DNA of 64,000 nt from Psychrobacillus antarcticus (GTDB lineage Bacteria; Bacillota; Bacilli; Bacillales_A; Planococcaceae), in assembly GCF_029533155.1 (NCBI RefSeq), contig NZ_JAIZDB010000003.1:1-64000 (forward strand), read 5' to 3'. The notes below the pieces were generated by a model. The model had not been told where the DNA came from. It saw only the letters and a program-made list of their open reading frames with translations, and did not search any database. Below are positions 53,559 to 62,589 of the stretch, piece by piece (the stretch's first letter is position 1; the number at the start of each line of letters is the position of its first letter). The position numbers and the translations under genes are program-made.

Positions 53559-55442
53559 ATGGGTTCAGTTGACCGTTTTATACAGTTCAATAATGAAATG
53601 ATAGATGCAAGACAGCTAATGCATTATGAAAATGTAGCCAAGGCTTTAACTAAAAACAATTTATTGGCAATAAATGAACGTAAATTGATAGAATTTCAAC
53701 CAGCGGAACAGACTATATCTTTGAGTGTGTTTTGGAGACATCGTGAGGAACATGTGATGCATGCTGGTAGAATGTCCGATATTTTTATTATGGCAGATGG
53801 ATTTTGGAAGCTATTTGATGTATTAAAGTGGCAGTATTTTCAGGAGGAGAAACCAAATAATCTCCCTAAATTCATGGATCAGTTGTTGTTTTGTATAGAA
53901 GAGTTTCGAATGATTGAAATGATTCAGAAAAAGAGAATTGGCACACAAAAAACATTCAACATTCGTATTCAAACCTATTTGGATTTTCATAAACAGCAGC
54001 TTCGCGTAAGTATACAAAAAGGTTTTTTAGCGGATGCCTTTATTAGTTATTTATATATTTCCCTTTACGAAGGGACTATGTACGTGCAGGGACCAGATTC
54101 CTTTAAGCTTACAAATACTATTATTCAAAAAGTATATGAGTCTAATTCAACTCAGTATTCCATTGATTTAGTTTATCAAATGTATGTACTATTGAATGAA
54201 TATCTGAAAGAGGATAGCTTACTGCAATACTATGCAATTATTTCTTACAAAAGTTTACCGCCTAAGGATTTTCATTATCATCGAGGGGTAAAAAACTCAG
54301 AACCTGGTGAAGAGGGCGAGAAAGATACGATTGAAGAGATATTTCGATCCTGGCATCGAGAAAATGAGCAGGAAGACGGTGTCCACCTTCAATATGAATT
54401 AGAGCATGGAAGAGATGGAAAAGCGGAACAAGCAATTGATGCGGAAGAAGGACAAGAGGGTCATGATATTACGATGACTGGAAAGGGTCAGTCAAGTGGG
54501 AACAGTAAAGAAGGGCAAGTGGATCAGACGGACAAAGATCAATCCAGTGACTTGAAAAAAGCTGGGAAATCCTTTGGTAAAGAACATACGAATGTTGTTT
54601 ACAAGGAACAGCGTATTGAGCTTACTAATCCATCTGACAATAAGCATCACCTATACAAGTACCGTCAGGAGTCCGCGCCATATGTTAAGGCATTTGTGCA
54701 AGAGATGAAAAAACGGTTAGATCAAAAACGGATAGATAAACGAACTAACTTAACAAAGGGAAGATTATCTACTAAATTGACAGCTCTTTGGACAGAGGAA
54801 AGACCTAAACCCTTTTATAAAAAGAATGCACCAAGCATTCAATTAAATGCTGTATTTGGTTTGTTAGTGGATGGGTCTGCTTCAATGCAGGACAAGATGG
54901 AAGAAACTAAAAAAGCTGTTTTACTTTTTCATGATGTATTAAGAGAGCTAAAAATTACGCATGAAATTGTCCTACATTTTGAAGATGCTTATGAGGCAAC
55001 AGAAACTTCCCAACCGAACACCTTTGAATGGATTCATAAGTTAGAGGATGGGCAACAGGATAACGGTTTAGATATTCTTTCCATGGTTGCCCATGAAGAT
55101 AATAGAGATGGGTTTGCTATAAGATGGATGGGGAATCGTTTAAAGCATAGATCGGAAACTCATAAGTTCCTTCTTGTATTTTCAGACGGGGAACCTTCTG
55201 CATTTGGTTATGCACAAAATGGGATTATGGATACTGCAGAGGCAGTATTAGAGCAAGAGCAACGGGGTATTACGGTTTTACATTTATTTTTAAATGATCA
55301 AGAGGCAACAGAGGAGCAGTTGAATTTATTTCGATTAATCTTTGATAAGAAATCAGCTACCGCATCTTCATTACAAAAATTTTCGGAGGAAACACTTCGT
55401 TTACTTCGCAAAATGCTACATCTAGTTGTGCAAAGTTCTTAA
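53559..55442 (+). CDS. yojO: VWA-domain protein, YojO-like partner of the MoxR ATPase
   Basis: A 627-residue protein with an N-terminal helical region (about 1-230), a charged low-complexity linker (about 245-335, rich in Glu, Gln, Gly, Asp, Lys) and a C-terminal VWA/CobT-like domain (about 420-625). The MIDAS motif is LLVDGSASMQDKM (DGSxS) with the following Thr/Asp regions and LLVFSDGEPSAFGY. It is expected to bind a divalent metal through MIDAS and form a ring-plus-adaptor complex with YojN. It is translated right after yojN. Confidence 0.9.
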   Translation: MGSVDRFIQFNNEMIDARQLMHYENVAKALTKNNLLAINERKLIEFQPAEQTISLSVFWRHREEHVMHAGRMSDIFIMADGFWKLFDVLKWQYFQEEKPNNLPKFMDQLLFCIEEFRMIEMIQKKRIGTQKTFNIRIQTYLDFHKQQLRVSIQKGFLADAFISYLYISLYEGTMYVQGPDSFKLTNTIIQKVYESNSTQYSIDLVYQMYVLLNEYLKEDSLLQYYAIISYKSLPPKDFHYHRGVKNSEPGEEGEKDTIEEIFRSWHRENEQEDGVHLQYELEHGRDGKAEQAIDAEEGQEGHDITMTGKGQSSGNSKEGQVDQTDKDQSSDLKKAGKSFGKEHTNVVYKEQRIELTNPSDNKHHLYKYRQESAPYVKAFVQEMKKRLDQKRIDKRTNLTKGRLSTKLTALWTEERPKPFYKKNAPSIQLNAVFGLLVDGSASMQDKMEETKKAVLLFHDVLRELKITHEIVLHFEDAYEATETSQPNTFEWIHKLEDGQQDNGLDILSMVAHEDNRDGFAIRWMGNRLKHRSETHKFLLVFSDGEPSAFGYAQNGIMDTAEAVLEQEQRGITVLHLFLNDQEATEEQLNLFRLIFDKKSATASSLQKFSEETLRLLRKMLHLVVQSS

Positions 55443-55587
55443 AAGAGTTATATCTTATATGTTTATAAATCATACAATAGGGAATATATATAATCGAGGA
55501 TTTTTTTCGGTGATTTTATTCCTGATAAATTTCATTCATAGAAAATCACCGAGCTAAATACAATTTTTAGAAGGAGAGATGTTCCGA

Positions 55588-56160
55588 ATGAATTGGTATG
55601 AAAAGCTCAATCAATATTTTCCAGTCGATGAAATGAAATCGAAAGTTCATATGGAAACACTTTTAGTTGATAAAGAAAATGTGTATATAAAAGATGAAGG
55701 TCCAAAGCATGTATTAATGTACGTAGAATTTGAAAACTTTATCTTTGTGGACTATTTATTTGTGTCTAAAGAAGCTCGTGGAGAAGGACTTGGTCGTAAA
55801 TTATTAAATCAATTAAAAGTGAAAAATAAGGTTATATTATTAGAAGTAGAACCTAAAAACTACGGAGATACAGACTCAGAAAAGCGTCTAAAGTTTTATG
55901 CGCGTGAAGAATTCAAACATGCCACCCGTATTGGTTATTCGCGTCGTTCACTGGCAACTGGTGAAAATACCATTTTGGAAATTCTATATTGGTCTCCATC
56001 AGAGCAGGATGAATATGCAATTTATAAAGCGATGAAATGGACCTATGAAAATATTCACACGTATAAAGATGAAGATTTTTATGGTGATTCCTATGATGCT
56101 TCTCATGAAGTATTAGTGTTTACTGATGAGAATAAGAAAAACATGTTGAAAAACTACTGA
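55588..56160 (+). CDS. GNAT family N-acetyltransferase
   Basis: A 190-residue protein with an N-terminal strand (VLMYVEFENFIFVDYLFV) leading into SKEARGEGLGRKLLNQLKVKNKV, a clear R-G-E-G-L-G acetyl-CoA loop, then VEPKNYGDTDSEKRLKFYAREEF. A C-terminal extension (about 140-190, WSPSEQDEYAIYKAMKWTYENI) is specific to this subgroup, which is common in Bacillus; the acceptor is unknown. I chose the ATG at 55588 because the AAGGAG site nearly abuts the earlier ATG 55579. Confidence 0.85.
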   Translation: MNWYEKLNQYFPVDEMKSKVHMETLLVDKENVYIKDEGPKHVLMYVEFENFIFVDYLFVSKEARGEGLGRKLLNQLKVKNKVILLEVEPKNYGDTDSEKRLKFYAREEFKHATRIGYSRRSLATGENTILEILYWSPSEQDEYAIYKAMKWTYENIHTYKDEDFYGDSYDASHEVLVFTDENKKNMLKNY

Positions 56161-56182
56161 AGTGTTTTTCCTACATGAAGAA

Positions 56183-56229
56183 AAGAATTCATATTAAATC
56201 AATGATGATTTAATATGAATTCTTTTTAT
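56183..56229 (+). terminator. Terminator between convergent GNAT and telA genes
   Basis: AAGAATTCATATTAAATCA / TGATTTAATATGAATTCTT, 19-bp perfect stem with a short loop, then TTTATTTT. It may serve both strands. Confidence 0.88.
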
Positions 56230-56272
56230 TTTCACCAAATATAGTAGTTGTTCGTTAGTAGTCTATACCTTC

Positions 56273-57460
56273 TTAAGAAGAGCGGTTTTTAGATTGGTCT
56301 GCTATAAGTAGAAGGCGTTGTTTCAATTCTTCTTCCATGCGGCCGATTTCTATTTCTGCTGCTTTTCGTTTAATACGGCCATCTGCTTGAATACGCATCG
56401 TTTCCTCAATTGTTTGAAGTAGGTTTTCTTGAGTTTTCTTCAATGTATCAATTTCTACAATACCGCGTTCATTTTCTTTTGCGGTTTCAATGCTATTGAC
56501 CTTTAGCATTTCCGAGTTTTTCAGTAATAGGTCATTCGTTGTTTGTGTAACTTGTTTTTGAGCTGCAACCGCTTTTTGCTGACGATTTAATGTTAAGGCT
56601 ATAGCTATTTGATTTTTCCAAAGTGGGATAGATGTCATAATAGATGACTGAATTTTTTCCGCAAGTGTTTGATTGGTTTGCTGGATCATGCGAATTTGCG
56701 GTGCACTTTGAATGGTTATTTGTCGGGATAACTGCAAATCATACACTCTTTTTTCTAATCGATCTACAAATTGAGCCATATCATTTACTTCTTGATATGC
56801 CATTTGATCATTGGATAGTTCTGCTTTACGTCTTAATTCTGGAATCGTTACATTCACTATGTCATCTCGTTTTAATTCTGCTGCTGCAATATATACGTTC
56901 AATGCTTGGAAATATGTTTTATTTTGGTCGTACAGTTTATTAAGCATTTGCACGTCCTCAACAAGGCCGCGTTTAGAGTGCTCTAGTTGAATACCAATTC
57001 GATCTATTTGTGTACTTAGTTTCTGATATTTTGTCATTAGTTCCTGTACCGAGCGATTGACACGACTAAATAATCGTTTAATACCTGTTTTTTTCTCAGT
57101 GGATAGTTCATCAGGATTAATCTCAGATAATTTATTCATCAAATCACTTAAAATATCTCCAACTGGTCCAATATCCTTTTTTTGCACATGGTCTAACATC
57201 TGGTGGGAAAAGCGTGTAAGCTCTGCTTGTGCATTTGCACCGTACGTTAGAATTGCTTCGTAGTCACCAGCAGGAATTTGTTCTGCAAGTTGGCGAGCCT
57301 TTTGTTGCTCCGCTTCTGATAATCGATCAATCAATTTAGTTGGAGCAGCTTCTTTTTCTATGGAAACAACTTGGGGTTTGGTAGTATCCAAATTAAATGG
57401 ACTAGATAATAATTCGTCCATTAATATATCATCACTTGTATTCGATAACTTTTCGCTCAT
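56273..57460 (-). CDS. telA: TelA/YaaN family protein (toxic anion resistance)
   Basis: A 395-residue, almost entirely helical protein: an N-terminal disordered part, then the TelA domain (about 45-390) with [20 protein letters not shown]-like helices, [23 protein letters not shown], and [20 protein letters not shown]. Family members are linked to tellurite, nisin and other envelope stress tolerance; the mechanism is unknown. It overlaps the xpaC-like gene by 29 bp, the same pair as B. subtilis xpaC-yaaN. Confidence 0.92.
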   Translation of the reverse strand: MSEKLSNTSDDILMDELLSSPFNLDTTKPQVVSIEKEAAPTKLIDRLSEAEQQKARQLAEQIPAGDYEAILTYGANAQAELTRFSHQMLDHVQKKDIGPVGDILSDLMNKLSEINPDELSTEKKTGIKRLFSRVNRSVQELMTKYQKLSTQIDRIGIQLEHSKRGLVEDVQMLNKLYDQNKTYFQALNVYIAAAELKRDDIVNVTIPELRRKAELSNDQMAYQEVNDMAQFVDRLEKRVYDLQLSRQITIQSAPQIRMIQQTNQTLAEKIQSSIMTSIPLWKNQIAIALTLNRQQKAVAAQKQVTQTTNDLLLKNSEMLKVNSIETAKENERGIVEIDTLKKTQENLLQTIEETMRIQADGRIKRKAAEIEIGRMEEELKQRLLLIADQSKNRSS

Positions 57461-58112
57461 TTTCTGATTCTCCTTCTAAATATAAAGGTTTTTCTGTCTG
57501 TTTAACGGATAATTTAGCAAAATCGAGTTCCATTTTAAGGAGTTCTACATCAGAGGCTAGTACATTATTTAAATCTTCTTCCATAACTGTACTAATTGAT
57601 TCTAATGTATCACGTGTGTCTTGTAATGCTAATTTCATTTCTTTGTTCTTCACCGGTTGTGAAACTAAGAACGTATATTTTGATGTTAGCTCGACCGCAG
57701 AATCTAAATGTGCATAAAAGAATTTTTCAGCTTGATAAAATTTCTTTGGATTAGATTTAACAAGTGCAATAATCCGTTTTGCTAAACGATTCATTTCAAA
57801 TAATTGTTTAAATGAGCTGATAGAACGCACTTTCAAATACTGACTATTTAAAGCTTTTATCTTTTTATTTGCTTCTTTTAATTGTTGTTGAATGTGAAAA
57901 TACTCAGAAAGAGACATTTGATGTTTTTTCATAATGCTTCTTTGCTGTATTTTTTTAATCGTAAAATTAGAAATAATATATACACCTATTGCTAAAGCCG
58001 AGCTCCACAAAAATCCACTATTAATTGAAAAATAGAAAATTAACCAAGAAGTGATCATGATCGGTATATTTAATATGCAATGGCGTATGAAGGTTTGAAT
58101 TACTTCAGTCAT
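57432..58112 (-). CDS. xpaC: XpaC family membrane protein
   Basis: A 226-residue protein with two N-terminal membrane helices (about 12-30, 35-52) followed by a long helical cytoplasmic part ([32 protein letters not shown], then [36 protein letters not shown]). The pattern and its pairing with telA identify it as XpaC (described from X-phosphate hydrolysis screens, real activity unclear). AAAGGAGG precedes ATG 58112. A membrane partner for TelA is a reasonable inference. Confidence 0.9.
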   Translation of the reverse strand: MTEVIQTFIRHCILNIPIMITSWLIFYFSINSGFLWSSALAIGVYIISNFTIKKIQQRSIMKKHQMSLSEYFHIQQQLKEANKKIKALNSQYLKVRSISSFKQLFEMNRLAKRIIALVKSNPKKFYQAEKFFYAHLDSAVELTSKYTFLVSQPVKNKEMKLALQDTRDTLESISTVMEEDLNNVLASDVELLKMELDFAKLSVKQTEKPLYLEGESENERKVIEYK

Positions 58113-58181
58113 GATTTTACCTCCTTTTTCTATACTACTATATACGTTTCAATGGGAATAAGGTTTCATTTACAAATAATA

Positions 58182-58463
58182 TTAAACGATATCTGATTCC
58201 ATAGAGGTATATCCTTTTAACTCCTCAAACAATTCCAGTCTAAAAGCATTTGTTAGAGATAAAGGAGAGACACCTTTTTGTATATATTCTAAAAAATGAT
58301 TTAATTGTTTTGTATCGCCTTCTATATCAATAACGATCAGTTTGTCCACCGTTTGTTTGCAGTAACCTTTTAATCCGAGTGATTGAGCTTTTTGTTTCAC
58401 TAAAAATCGAAAACCTACTCCATCCACATCACCATGCATTTGAATATAAGCTCGCTTTTTCAT
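58182..58463 (-). CDS. acyP: Acylphosphatase-like protein with altered active site
   Basis: A 93-residue acylphosphatase fold: YIQMHGDVDGVGFRFLVKQKAQ carries the phosphate loop and the catalytic Arg (GFR). The catalytic Asn of the usual GWVRN segment is Gln here (GYCKQ), and the normal DG turn after it is absent (TVDKL). It therefore may hydrolyse acyl phosphates poorly, or have another role. I chose the ATG at 58463 with GATTAGGAG 8 bases upstream. It is a single gene downstream-oriented away from xpaC. Confidence 0.85.
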   Translation of the reverse strand: MKKRAYIQMHGDVDGVGFRFLVKQKAQSLGLKGYCKQTVDKLIVIDIEGDTKQLNHFLEYIQKGVSPLSLTNAFRLELFEELKGYTSMESDIV

Positions 58464-58623
58464 CACATAGTCTCCTAATCAGTAGTTAATAGTATAATCA
58501 TTATCTATAACTTAACTCAAAAAGTACCAATTTTCAATTTATAAATTCCTAAGCCGTTTAAGTAGACATTTAATATAAGAGCAGTAGAATATGAGTTAAT
58601 AAAAAATGTTAGAGGCGATGCAA

Positions 58624-58902
58624 ATGTTTGAAGTAATTTATATGAAAGCAGACTATGAGCCATGGTGGCTATTTGAAGGTTGGGAAAAGCAAATTGTGGA
58701 AAAACATGTTTTTGAAAATGAAACAGAGGCACAACTTTTTCTAAAAGCAAAATTAGTAGAATTACGTGACAGATTTCCAAAAGAAAAAGGAAAGCATAAC
58801 AAATACTGGGCTTTCTGGTCAGAGAAAGAAGTATGCTTTTGTGAATCATGTGACGATGATTTACAAATATATCATGGTTTAATATGGAATGACTTACGTT
58901 GA
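58624..58902 (+). CDS. DUF1033 family protein
   Basis: A 92-residue protein with the DUF1033 pattern: MFEVIYMKADYEPWWLFEGW, then KAKLVELRDRFPKEKGKHNKYWAFWS and YHGLIWND. It contains many tryptophans and a CESCDDD stretch. It is conserved in Bacilli and its function is unknown. I chose the ATG at 58624 with AGAGGCG upstream; the upstream in-frame ATG 58606 would bury it. There is only one hairpin downstream, within the csp leader. Confidence 0.85.
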   Translation: MFEVIYMKADYEPWWLFEGWEKQIVEKHVFENETEAQLFLKAKLVELRDRFPKEKGKHNKYWAFWSEKEVCFCESCDDDLQIYHGLIWNDLR

Positions 58903-58928
58903 AATATTTTGAATTATAAAAATATTCA

Positions 58929-58956
58929 TTGACTAAATTGTAATAGTTGATATAAT
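58929..58956 (+). promoter_or_regulatory. Strong sigma-A promoter of the third csp gene
   Basis: TTGACT, 16-base spacer, TATAAT (58951-58956). Transcription should start near 58963, giving a leader of about 125 bases. Confidence 0.8.
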
Positions 58957-58993
58957 TTATGTAACAATTAAAGTGAAAAATACCGAAATAATT

Positions 58994-59055
58994 ATTCACA
59001 TATCCTATGAAGTGATCGATGTGAGTCGGTACTTCATGGGATATGTGAATTTTTT
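58994..59055 (+). promoter_or_regulatory. Terminator-like hairpin inside the csp leader (candidate attenuator)
   Basis: A 20-bp stem (58994-59013 with 59031-59050, one G-U), 17-base loop, followed directly by six Ts. It lies between the promoter at 58929 and the csp start at 59088, so transcripts from that promoter must pass it. The 32 bases after it contain no alternative -10 box. It could also end transcripts of the DUF1033 gene. Confidence 0.7.
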
Positions 59056-59087
59056 CACGTATTGATTAATTTTTTGGAGGTAATTGA

Positions 59088-59288
59088 ATGAAACAAGGTA
59101 CAGTAAAATGGTTTAACGCAGAAAAAGGATTTGGTTTTATCGAAGTAGAAGGTGAAAATGATGTATTCGTGCACTTCTCAGCAATTCAAGGAGAAGGATT
59201 CAAATCACTTGAAGAAGGACAAAAAGTTGAATTTGAAGTAGTTGAAGGTAACCGCGGCCCCCAAGCTGCGAACGTTACAAAACTATAA
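59088..59288 (+). CDS. Cold-shock protein, third copy
   Basis: A 66-residue Csp with intact RNP1 (KGFGFIE) and RNP2 (VFVHFSA), QGTVKWFN start and [10 protein letters not shown] end. It binds single-stranded nucleic acid as an RNA chaperone. TTTTGGAGG precedes ATG 59088. The long leader with a strong terminator-like hairpin suggests that expression depends on temperature or antitermination; this is inferred from structure only. Confidence 0.95.
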   Translation: MKQGTVKWFNAEKGFGFIEVEGENDVFVHFSAIQGEGFKSLEEGQKVEFEVVEGNRGPQAANVTKL

Positions 59289-59294
59289 GCGGAA

Positions 59295-59329
59295 AGAGAA
59301 GCCCATCTTTAGGATGGGCTTCTCTTTCA
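59295..59329 (+). terminator. Terminator after the third csp
   Basis: AGAGAAGCCCATC / GATGGGCTTCTCT with a short loop, then TTTC. Confidence 0.9.
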
Positions 59330-59433
59330 TTATCTGATACATAACCGCTCAATTGTAATTAGTAGTAGGTTTATTAATTTTTCGCTAAGGGTATAAAAGT
59401 TAGTGTGTACTACTTTGTTAGGGGGCAATTTTT

Positions 59434-60264
59434 TTGGATGAGGCATTACTTGACCATAAGTTAAAAGAGTATTTAGAGGAAAATAAAAACAATTTCGAAA
59501 AATATTTATTAAACCAAGCTGTAAATGTTAGAGAGAAAATCAATGATATTTTGAGGGTTGGAGATATTGACTTGATCAATAATGCTCATAATCTTACTCA
59601 TTTTATTATTGACGGAAATAAACAGGATAAATTAAGTGCATTTGCAAAGCAAGAGGGTGTTGCGTGGGCTACATTTTCTTTAACACTATCGTTTAAATTG
59701 GAATGGATTCAGGCGATAAGAAGAACATTGTGGATTTTCATACAAAAATATAGTAATGAAATACAGGCGATTTCAATTGTTACATTTTTTGAGTTAGAAA
59801 AACAGATTAACAATCAAATAGATTACTTTTTAAATGAATTCTTTATTAACTACTCTACTTATAAAGATGCACTTATTTCTTCACAACGGAAAGTGGTGGA
59901 ATCCCTTTCTGTACCAATTATACCGATTACACCATCTATATGTATCTTACCGTTAATCGGGTCAGTAGATACTTTTAGAACAAGTATATTAGAGGAAAAG
60001 GTGTTAACGGAGATTGGTCGTTTACATATTCAAACTCTAATAATAGATTTATCCGGAATTAAGGAAATGGAAACAGAAGTAATAGATCATTTAATGAAAA
60101 TCATCTATGGTACTTCGATGATGGGCTGCCGTGCAGTTATTACTGGTTTAAGACCGGATGTGGTTCGACAAATGATTCAATTGGGCATTAAATTTGATAA
60201 AGAAACACAAACCTTTGGGACTTTGCAACAAGCATTGAATAAATACCTAATTAATAAAGAATAA
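59434..60264 (+). CDS. RsbR-like stressosome protein with STAS domain
   Basis: A 276-residue protein: an N-terminal helical, globin-like sensor region (about 1-150) and a C-terminal STAS domain (about 160-275) with LPLIGSVDTFRTSIL, IQTLIIDLSGIKEMETEVIDHL and CRAVITGLRPDVVRQM. The Ser in DLSGI and the Thr in ITGLRP are in the positions phosphorylated by RsbT-type kinases in RsbR paralogues. It is expected to join stressosomes that gate the sigma-B cascade. It starts at TTG 59434 with TTAGGGGGC upstream. No rsbS or rsbT is nearby. Confidence 0.88.
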   Translation: MDEALLDHKLKEYLEENKNNFEKYLLNQAVNVREKINDILRVGDIDLINNAHNLTHFIIDGNKQDKLSAFAKQEGVAWATFSLTLSFKLEWIQAIRRTLWIFIQKYSNEIQAISIVTFFELEKQINNQIDYFLNEFFINYSTYKDALISSQRKVVESLSVPIIPITPSICILPLIGSVDTFRTSILEEKVLTEIGRLHIQTLIIDLSGIKEMETEVIDHLMKIIYGTSMMGCRAVITGLRPDVVRQMIQLGIKFDKETQTFGTLQQALNKYLINKE

Positions 60265-60281
60265 GGTTGAGACAAAACCCT

Positions 60282-60314
60282 AAAAGCACCATTTCTCGAT
60301 GAAATGGTGCTTTT
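60282..60314. terminator. Bidirectional terminator after the rsbR-like gene
   Basis: AAAAGCACCATTT / AAATGGTGCTTTT, 13-bp perfect stem. It can end both the rsbR-like gene and the small lipoprotein ORF on the other strand. Confidence 0.88.
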
Positions 60315-60382
60315 CACGACAGTTCATTCGCACATGAAATAAGAAGGATAATTGGAATTAGCGTTACCATAAGTTTTTTCAT
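60314..60382 (-). CDS. Very small lipoprotein-like ORF (22 residues)
   Basis: ATG 60382 is preceded by AAGGAGGAGG with a proper spacer. The peptide is a textbook lipoprotein signal: MKKL, a hydrophobic core VTLIPIILL, lipobox ISC, then only CANELS. The stop lies at the edge of a terminator. Processing would release a short signal peptide and a four- to six-residue lipidated tail. It could be a toxin-like, pheromone-like or lysis-type peptide, or a remnant; function unknown. Confidence 0.5.
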   Translation of the reverse strand: MKKLMVTLIPIILLISCANELS

Positions 60383-60515
60383 GATATTTCCTCCTCCTTA
60401 TAGTATAAGCTTTGTTTCTAAACAAGATCATTGCTTGAGGATTAGACGATGGAAGGCTTATAATGTTTCAATTTGTCTTTTTTTGGTATAGTGAATAGAG
60501 GAAGGGGATATGACC

Positions 60516-61019
60516 ATGAATGTAGAACTCAAAAAAGAACTACCAACATACGAGGAACAGAAAGACTTCTATATAAAATTACGTTCTAAAATCACAAAAT
60601 ATGTGGACAGTAAATCGGGTAAAGCAGGGAAGTTTACTCCATATCTTCTGTTTGCACCGGATCTATTTCACTTATTGGTTAAGTCAATGTTTGATGATCG
60701 ATTAGATGCTAAGAGTAAAACACTCATTGGCAGTGGGATATTGTATTTCATCGCTCCCGTGGATATATTACCGGAAGGTTTAATTGGACCAGGTGGTTTT
60801 ATAGACGATATTATTGTAGCTACTTTTGTAGTGAATATGTTAATAAATAAATTTTCTCCAGAAGTGATAGAAGAAAACTGGGCTGGAGATGAAAAATTAT
60901 TAAATGTATTGAAGAAGGTATCTGAAACAAGTGATACAATGCTAGGTAAATTACCAGCTAGATCTCTACTGGGTCGATTTATGAAGACTTCAAAACAGGC
61001 TAAGTTGTCTAAAAACTAG
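60516..61019 (+). CDS. YkvA-like DUF1232 protein
   Basis: A 167-residue protein whose DUF1232 domain (about 60-110) shows LIGSGILYFIAPVDILPEGLIGPGGFIDDIIVATFVV, a membrane-associated hairpin typical of YkvA. Basic residues follow (KTSKQAKLSK). The function is unknown. I chose the ATG at 60516 because GAAGGGG is 8 bases upstream, whereas the ATG at 60510 is too close to it. Confidence 0.88.
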   Translation: MNVELKKELPTYEEQKDFYIKLRSKITKYVDSKSGKAGKFTPYLLFAPDLFHLLVKSMFDDRLDAKSKTLIGSGILYFIAPVDILPEGLIGPGGFIDDIIVATFVVNMLINKFSPEVIEENWAGDEKLLNVLKKVSETSDTMLGKLPARSLLGRFMKTSKQAKLSKN

Positions 61020-61155
61020 TCCTTGGACAAATAGAATAGAACTTCAGTATAAAAAAGAAATGCTATCTTTTTACAACCCGTTCAGTTGAGGGGTACAAAA
61101 CACTCAAATAACAAACCAATTATGGATATAAATAACACAATATTTTTGTGAAATT

Positions 61156-61181
61156 AGCACTGTTTTAGCAGTGCTTTTTTT
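61156..61181 (+). terminator. Terminator downstream of the YkvA-like gene
   Basis: AGCACTG / CAGTGCT stem and seven Ts, 136 bp after the stop. Nothing else is evident in 61020-61155. Confidence 0.8.
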
Positions 61182-61383
61182 GCGTCCTTCTAAATTTATT
61201 GACAATTAAAGGGAATTGAGTAACGATGTGGTAAGATATAAATGTAGTAATAAAGATTGTGAAGGTGCTACTTAAACTATCGAGGCGTTTAGTTAAAGAA
61301 AAAGATATAGGCAGTGAAAAATATGGAAAAAATTATTGGAACACATTTGTTGAAAACAACCCTTATAAAACAACTTTGTATAC

Positions 61384-61429
61384 ATAAAAAACGCAGTAGG
61401 AATTCATTCACGAATTGCACTGCGTTTTA
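61384..61429 (-). terminator. Terminator of the TPR gene
   Basis: On the minus strand AAAACGCAGT / ACTGCGTTTT with inner AATTC / GAATT, followed by TTTT. The 200-bp stretch between this and the previous terminator has no recognised gene. Confidence 0.75.
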
Positions 61430-61520
61430 GTTTAATTGCATTAAAATATGTTATTTAACTATGTTAAAAGAGAACTAATTAGAATCAAATAAGAACCTCT
61501 GGCTTTATAATTTTCAATTA

Positions 61521-62063
61521 TCACCAGGTTTCATCAAGGTGTTGAGCATAGTAGGAAATCCCTCTTTTGAAGTACTGAAGATGTTCATCAGACGTTGTTT
61601 CCATCAAGTTGGTCAAAGCAATTTCCATTGCCTGTTTATAGTTTTTTGAATTGTACAGAGCCATTGAGTAAAAAATTTGTAGGCCGCGATGTTCCGGAAA
61701 CTCTGTCACACCACGTCGTAAAGTTTCAACTGCTTCTGGATAGTAACCCAAAGCTCGGTAGGTACTGCCAAGACCCAGTAAACATCTTTGAAGATCCTGT
61801 TTTGTGAGACCTAGCTCGAGAGCCTTTACATAATAGAGGATAGCTTCCTTCGAGTATCCAGAATTATCATGAACAATTCCTGTCTGATAGTTGACTTCAG
61901 CGTGATCTGGATAGGTAGCGACCATTTCTAAAAGCAGAGTTCGCGCTTTCTTCAGAATGTCTTGGTCTTGCTTAGCGCGCCCTTCTTCACGCAATTCAAT
62001 TGCTTTTTCTAAAAGTAAATGCAAATTTGTTTTATCCGAAGTATTTATTATTTTATCATTCAT
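61521..62063 (-). CDS. Tetratricopeptide repeat protein
   Basis: A 180-residue helical protein with TPR units: KARTLLLEMVATYPDHAEVNYQTG, SKEAILYYVKALELGLTKQDL, YPEAVETLRRGVTEFPEHRGL, YKQAMEIALTNLME. A preceding helix (LHLLLEKAIELREEGRAKQD) caps the array. Such proteins act as protein-binding scaffolds; the partner is unknown. ATG 62063 with GAGGGAG upstream is chosen; an upstream extension is not TPR-like. It is monocistronic. Confidence 0.85.
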   Translation of the reverse strand: MNDKIINTSDKTNLHLLLEKAIELREEGRAKQDQDILKKARTLLLEMVATYPDHAEVNYQTGIVHDNSGYSKEAILYYVKALELGLTKQDLQRCLLGLGSTYRALGYYPEAVETLRRGVTEFPEHRGLQIFYSMALYNSKNYKQAMEIALTNLMETTSDEHLQYFKRGISYYAQHLDETW

Positions 62064-62589
62064 TTTTAAAACTCCCTCAAATGTAGTATTGCAAATGGCA
62101 AAGTAACATTGTAAACACAATATTCTCGGGAAAATTATTAATTTTGAAAGTGATTTTGTGAAAATAGTATCATGAGCCCTTAATCCTCCTTAGAAATTAG
62201 GAATGAACACAAGGTTCCTCTTTATAGTAATGATCATGGAAACAAATGTCAATTAATTTTCGGAATCATCAGTTACTTAAAAGAGTAACGATAAAATTCG
62301 CGAAGTAGAAGAGTTTTAGACATAGTAAATCCTGACCATTATCCGATGGCATTTTGATATTCAGAAGCTAGTTTGTGAAATATTGTACTTAAACTTCCTC
62401 AGTTTCCTTGAAAGTAGTTCTGAAATAATTGAAAACGTTGAAGGGGACAAGGGACTTTGTGCTTAAATAGATGATAAGAGGACTGTATATTCAATAAACG
62501 GGTCAAATTTCGAAATATGATAACTGTACCTTATAATAAATTTCCGCAGATAAATATTATCTCAAATGAAAATATAAGGAGGTATAATT
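62064..62589. other. Intergenic region without recognised features
   Basis: About 525 bp, AT-rich, no open frame of credible length with a ribosome site and no strong inverted repeats. The only functional element visible is the GGAGG site at its right end. It may include promoters of both flanking genes or a decayed gene that I cannot identify. Confidence 0.4.

Noticed and set aside
61199-61428. Possible small RNA between two terminators
   Set aside because: TTGACA at 61199 has no -10 box at a suitable distance, and the right-hand hairpin is better explained as the TPR gene terminator on the other strand.
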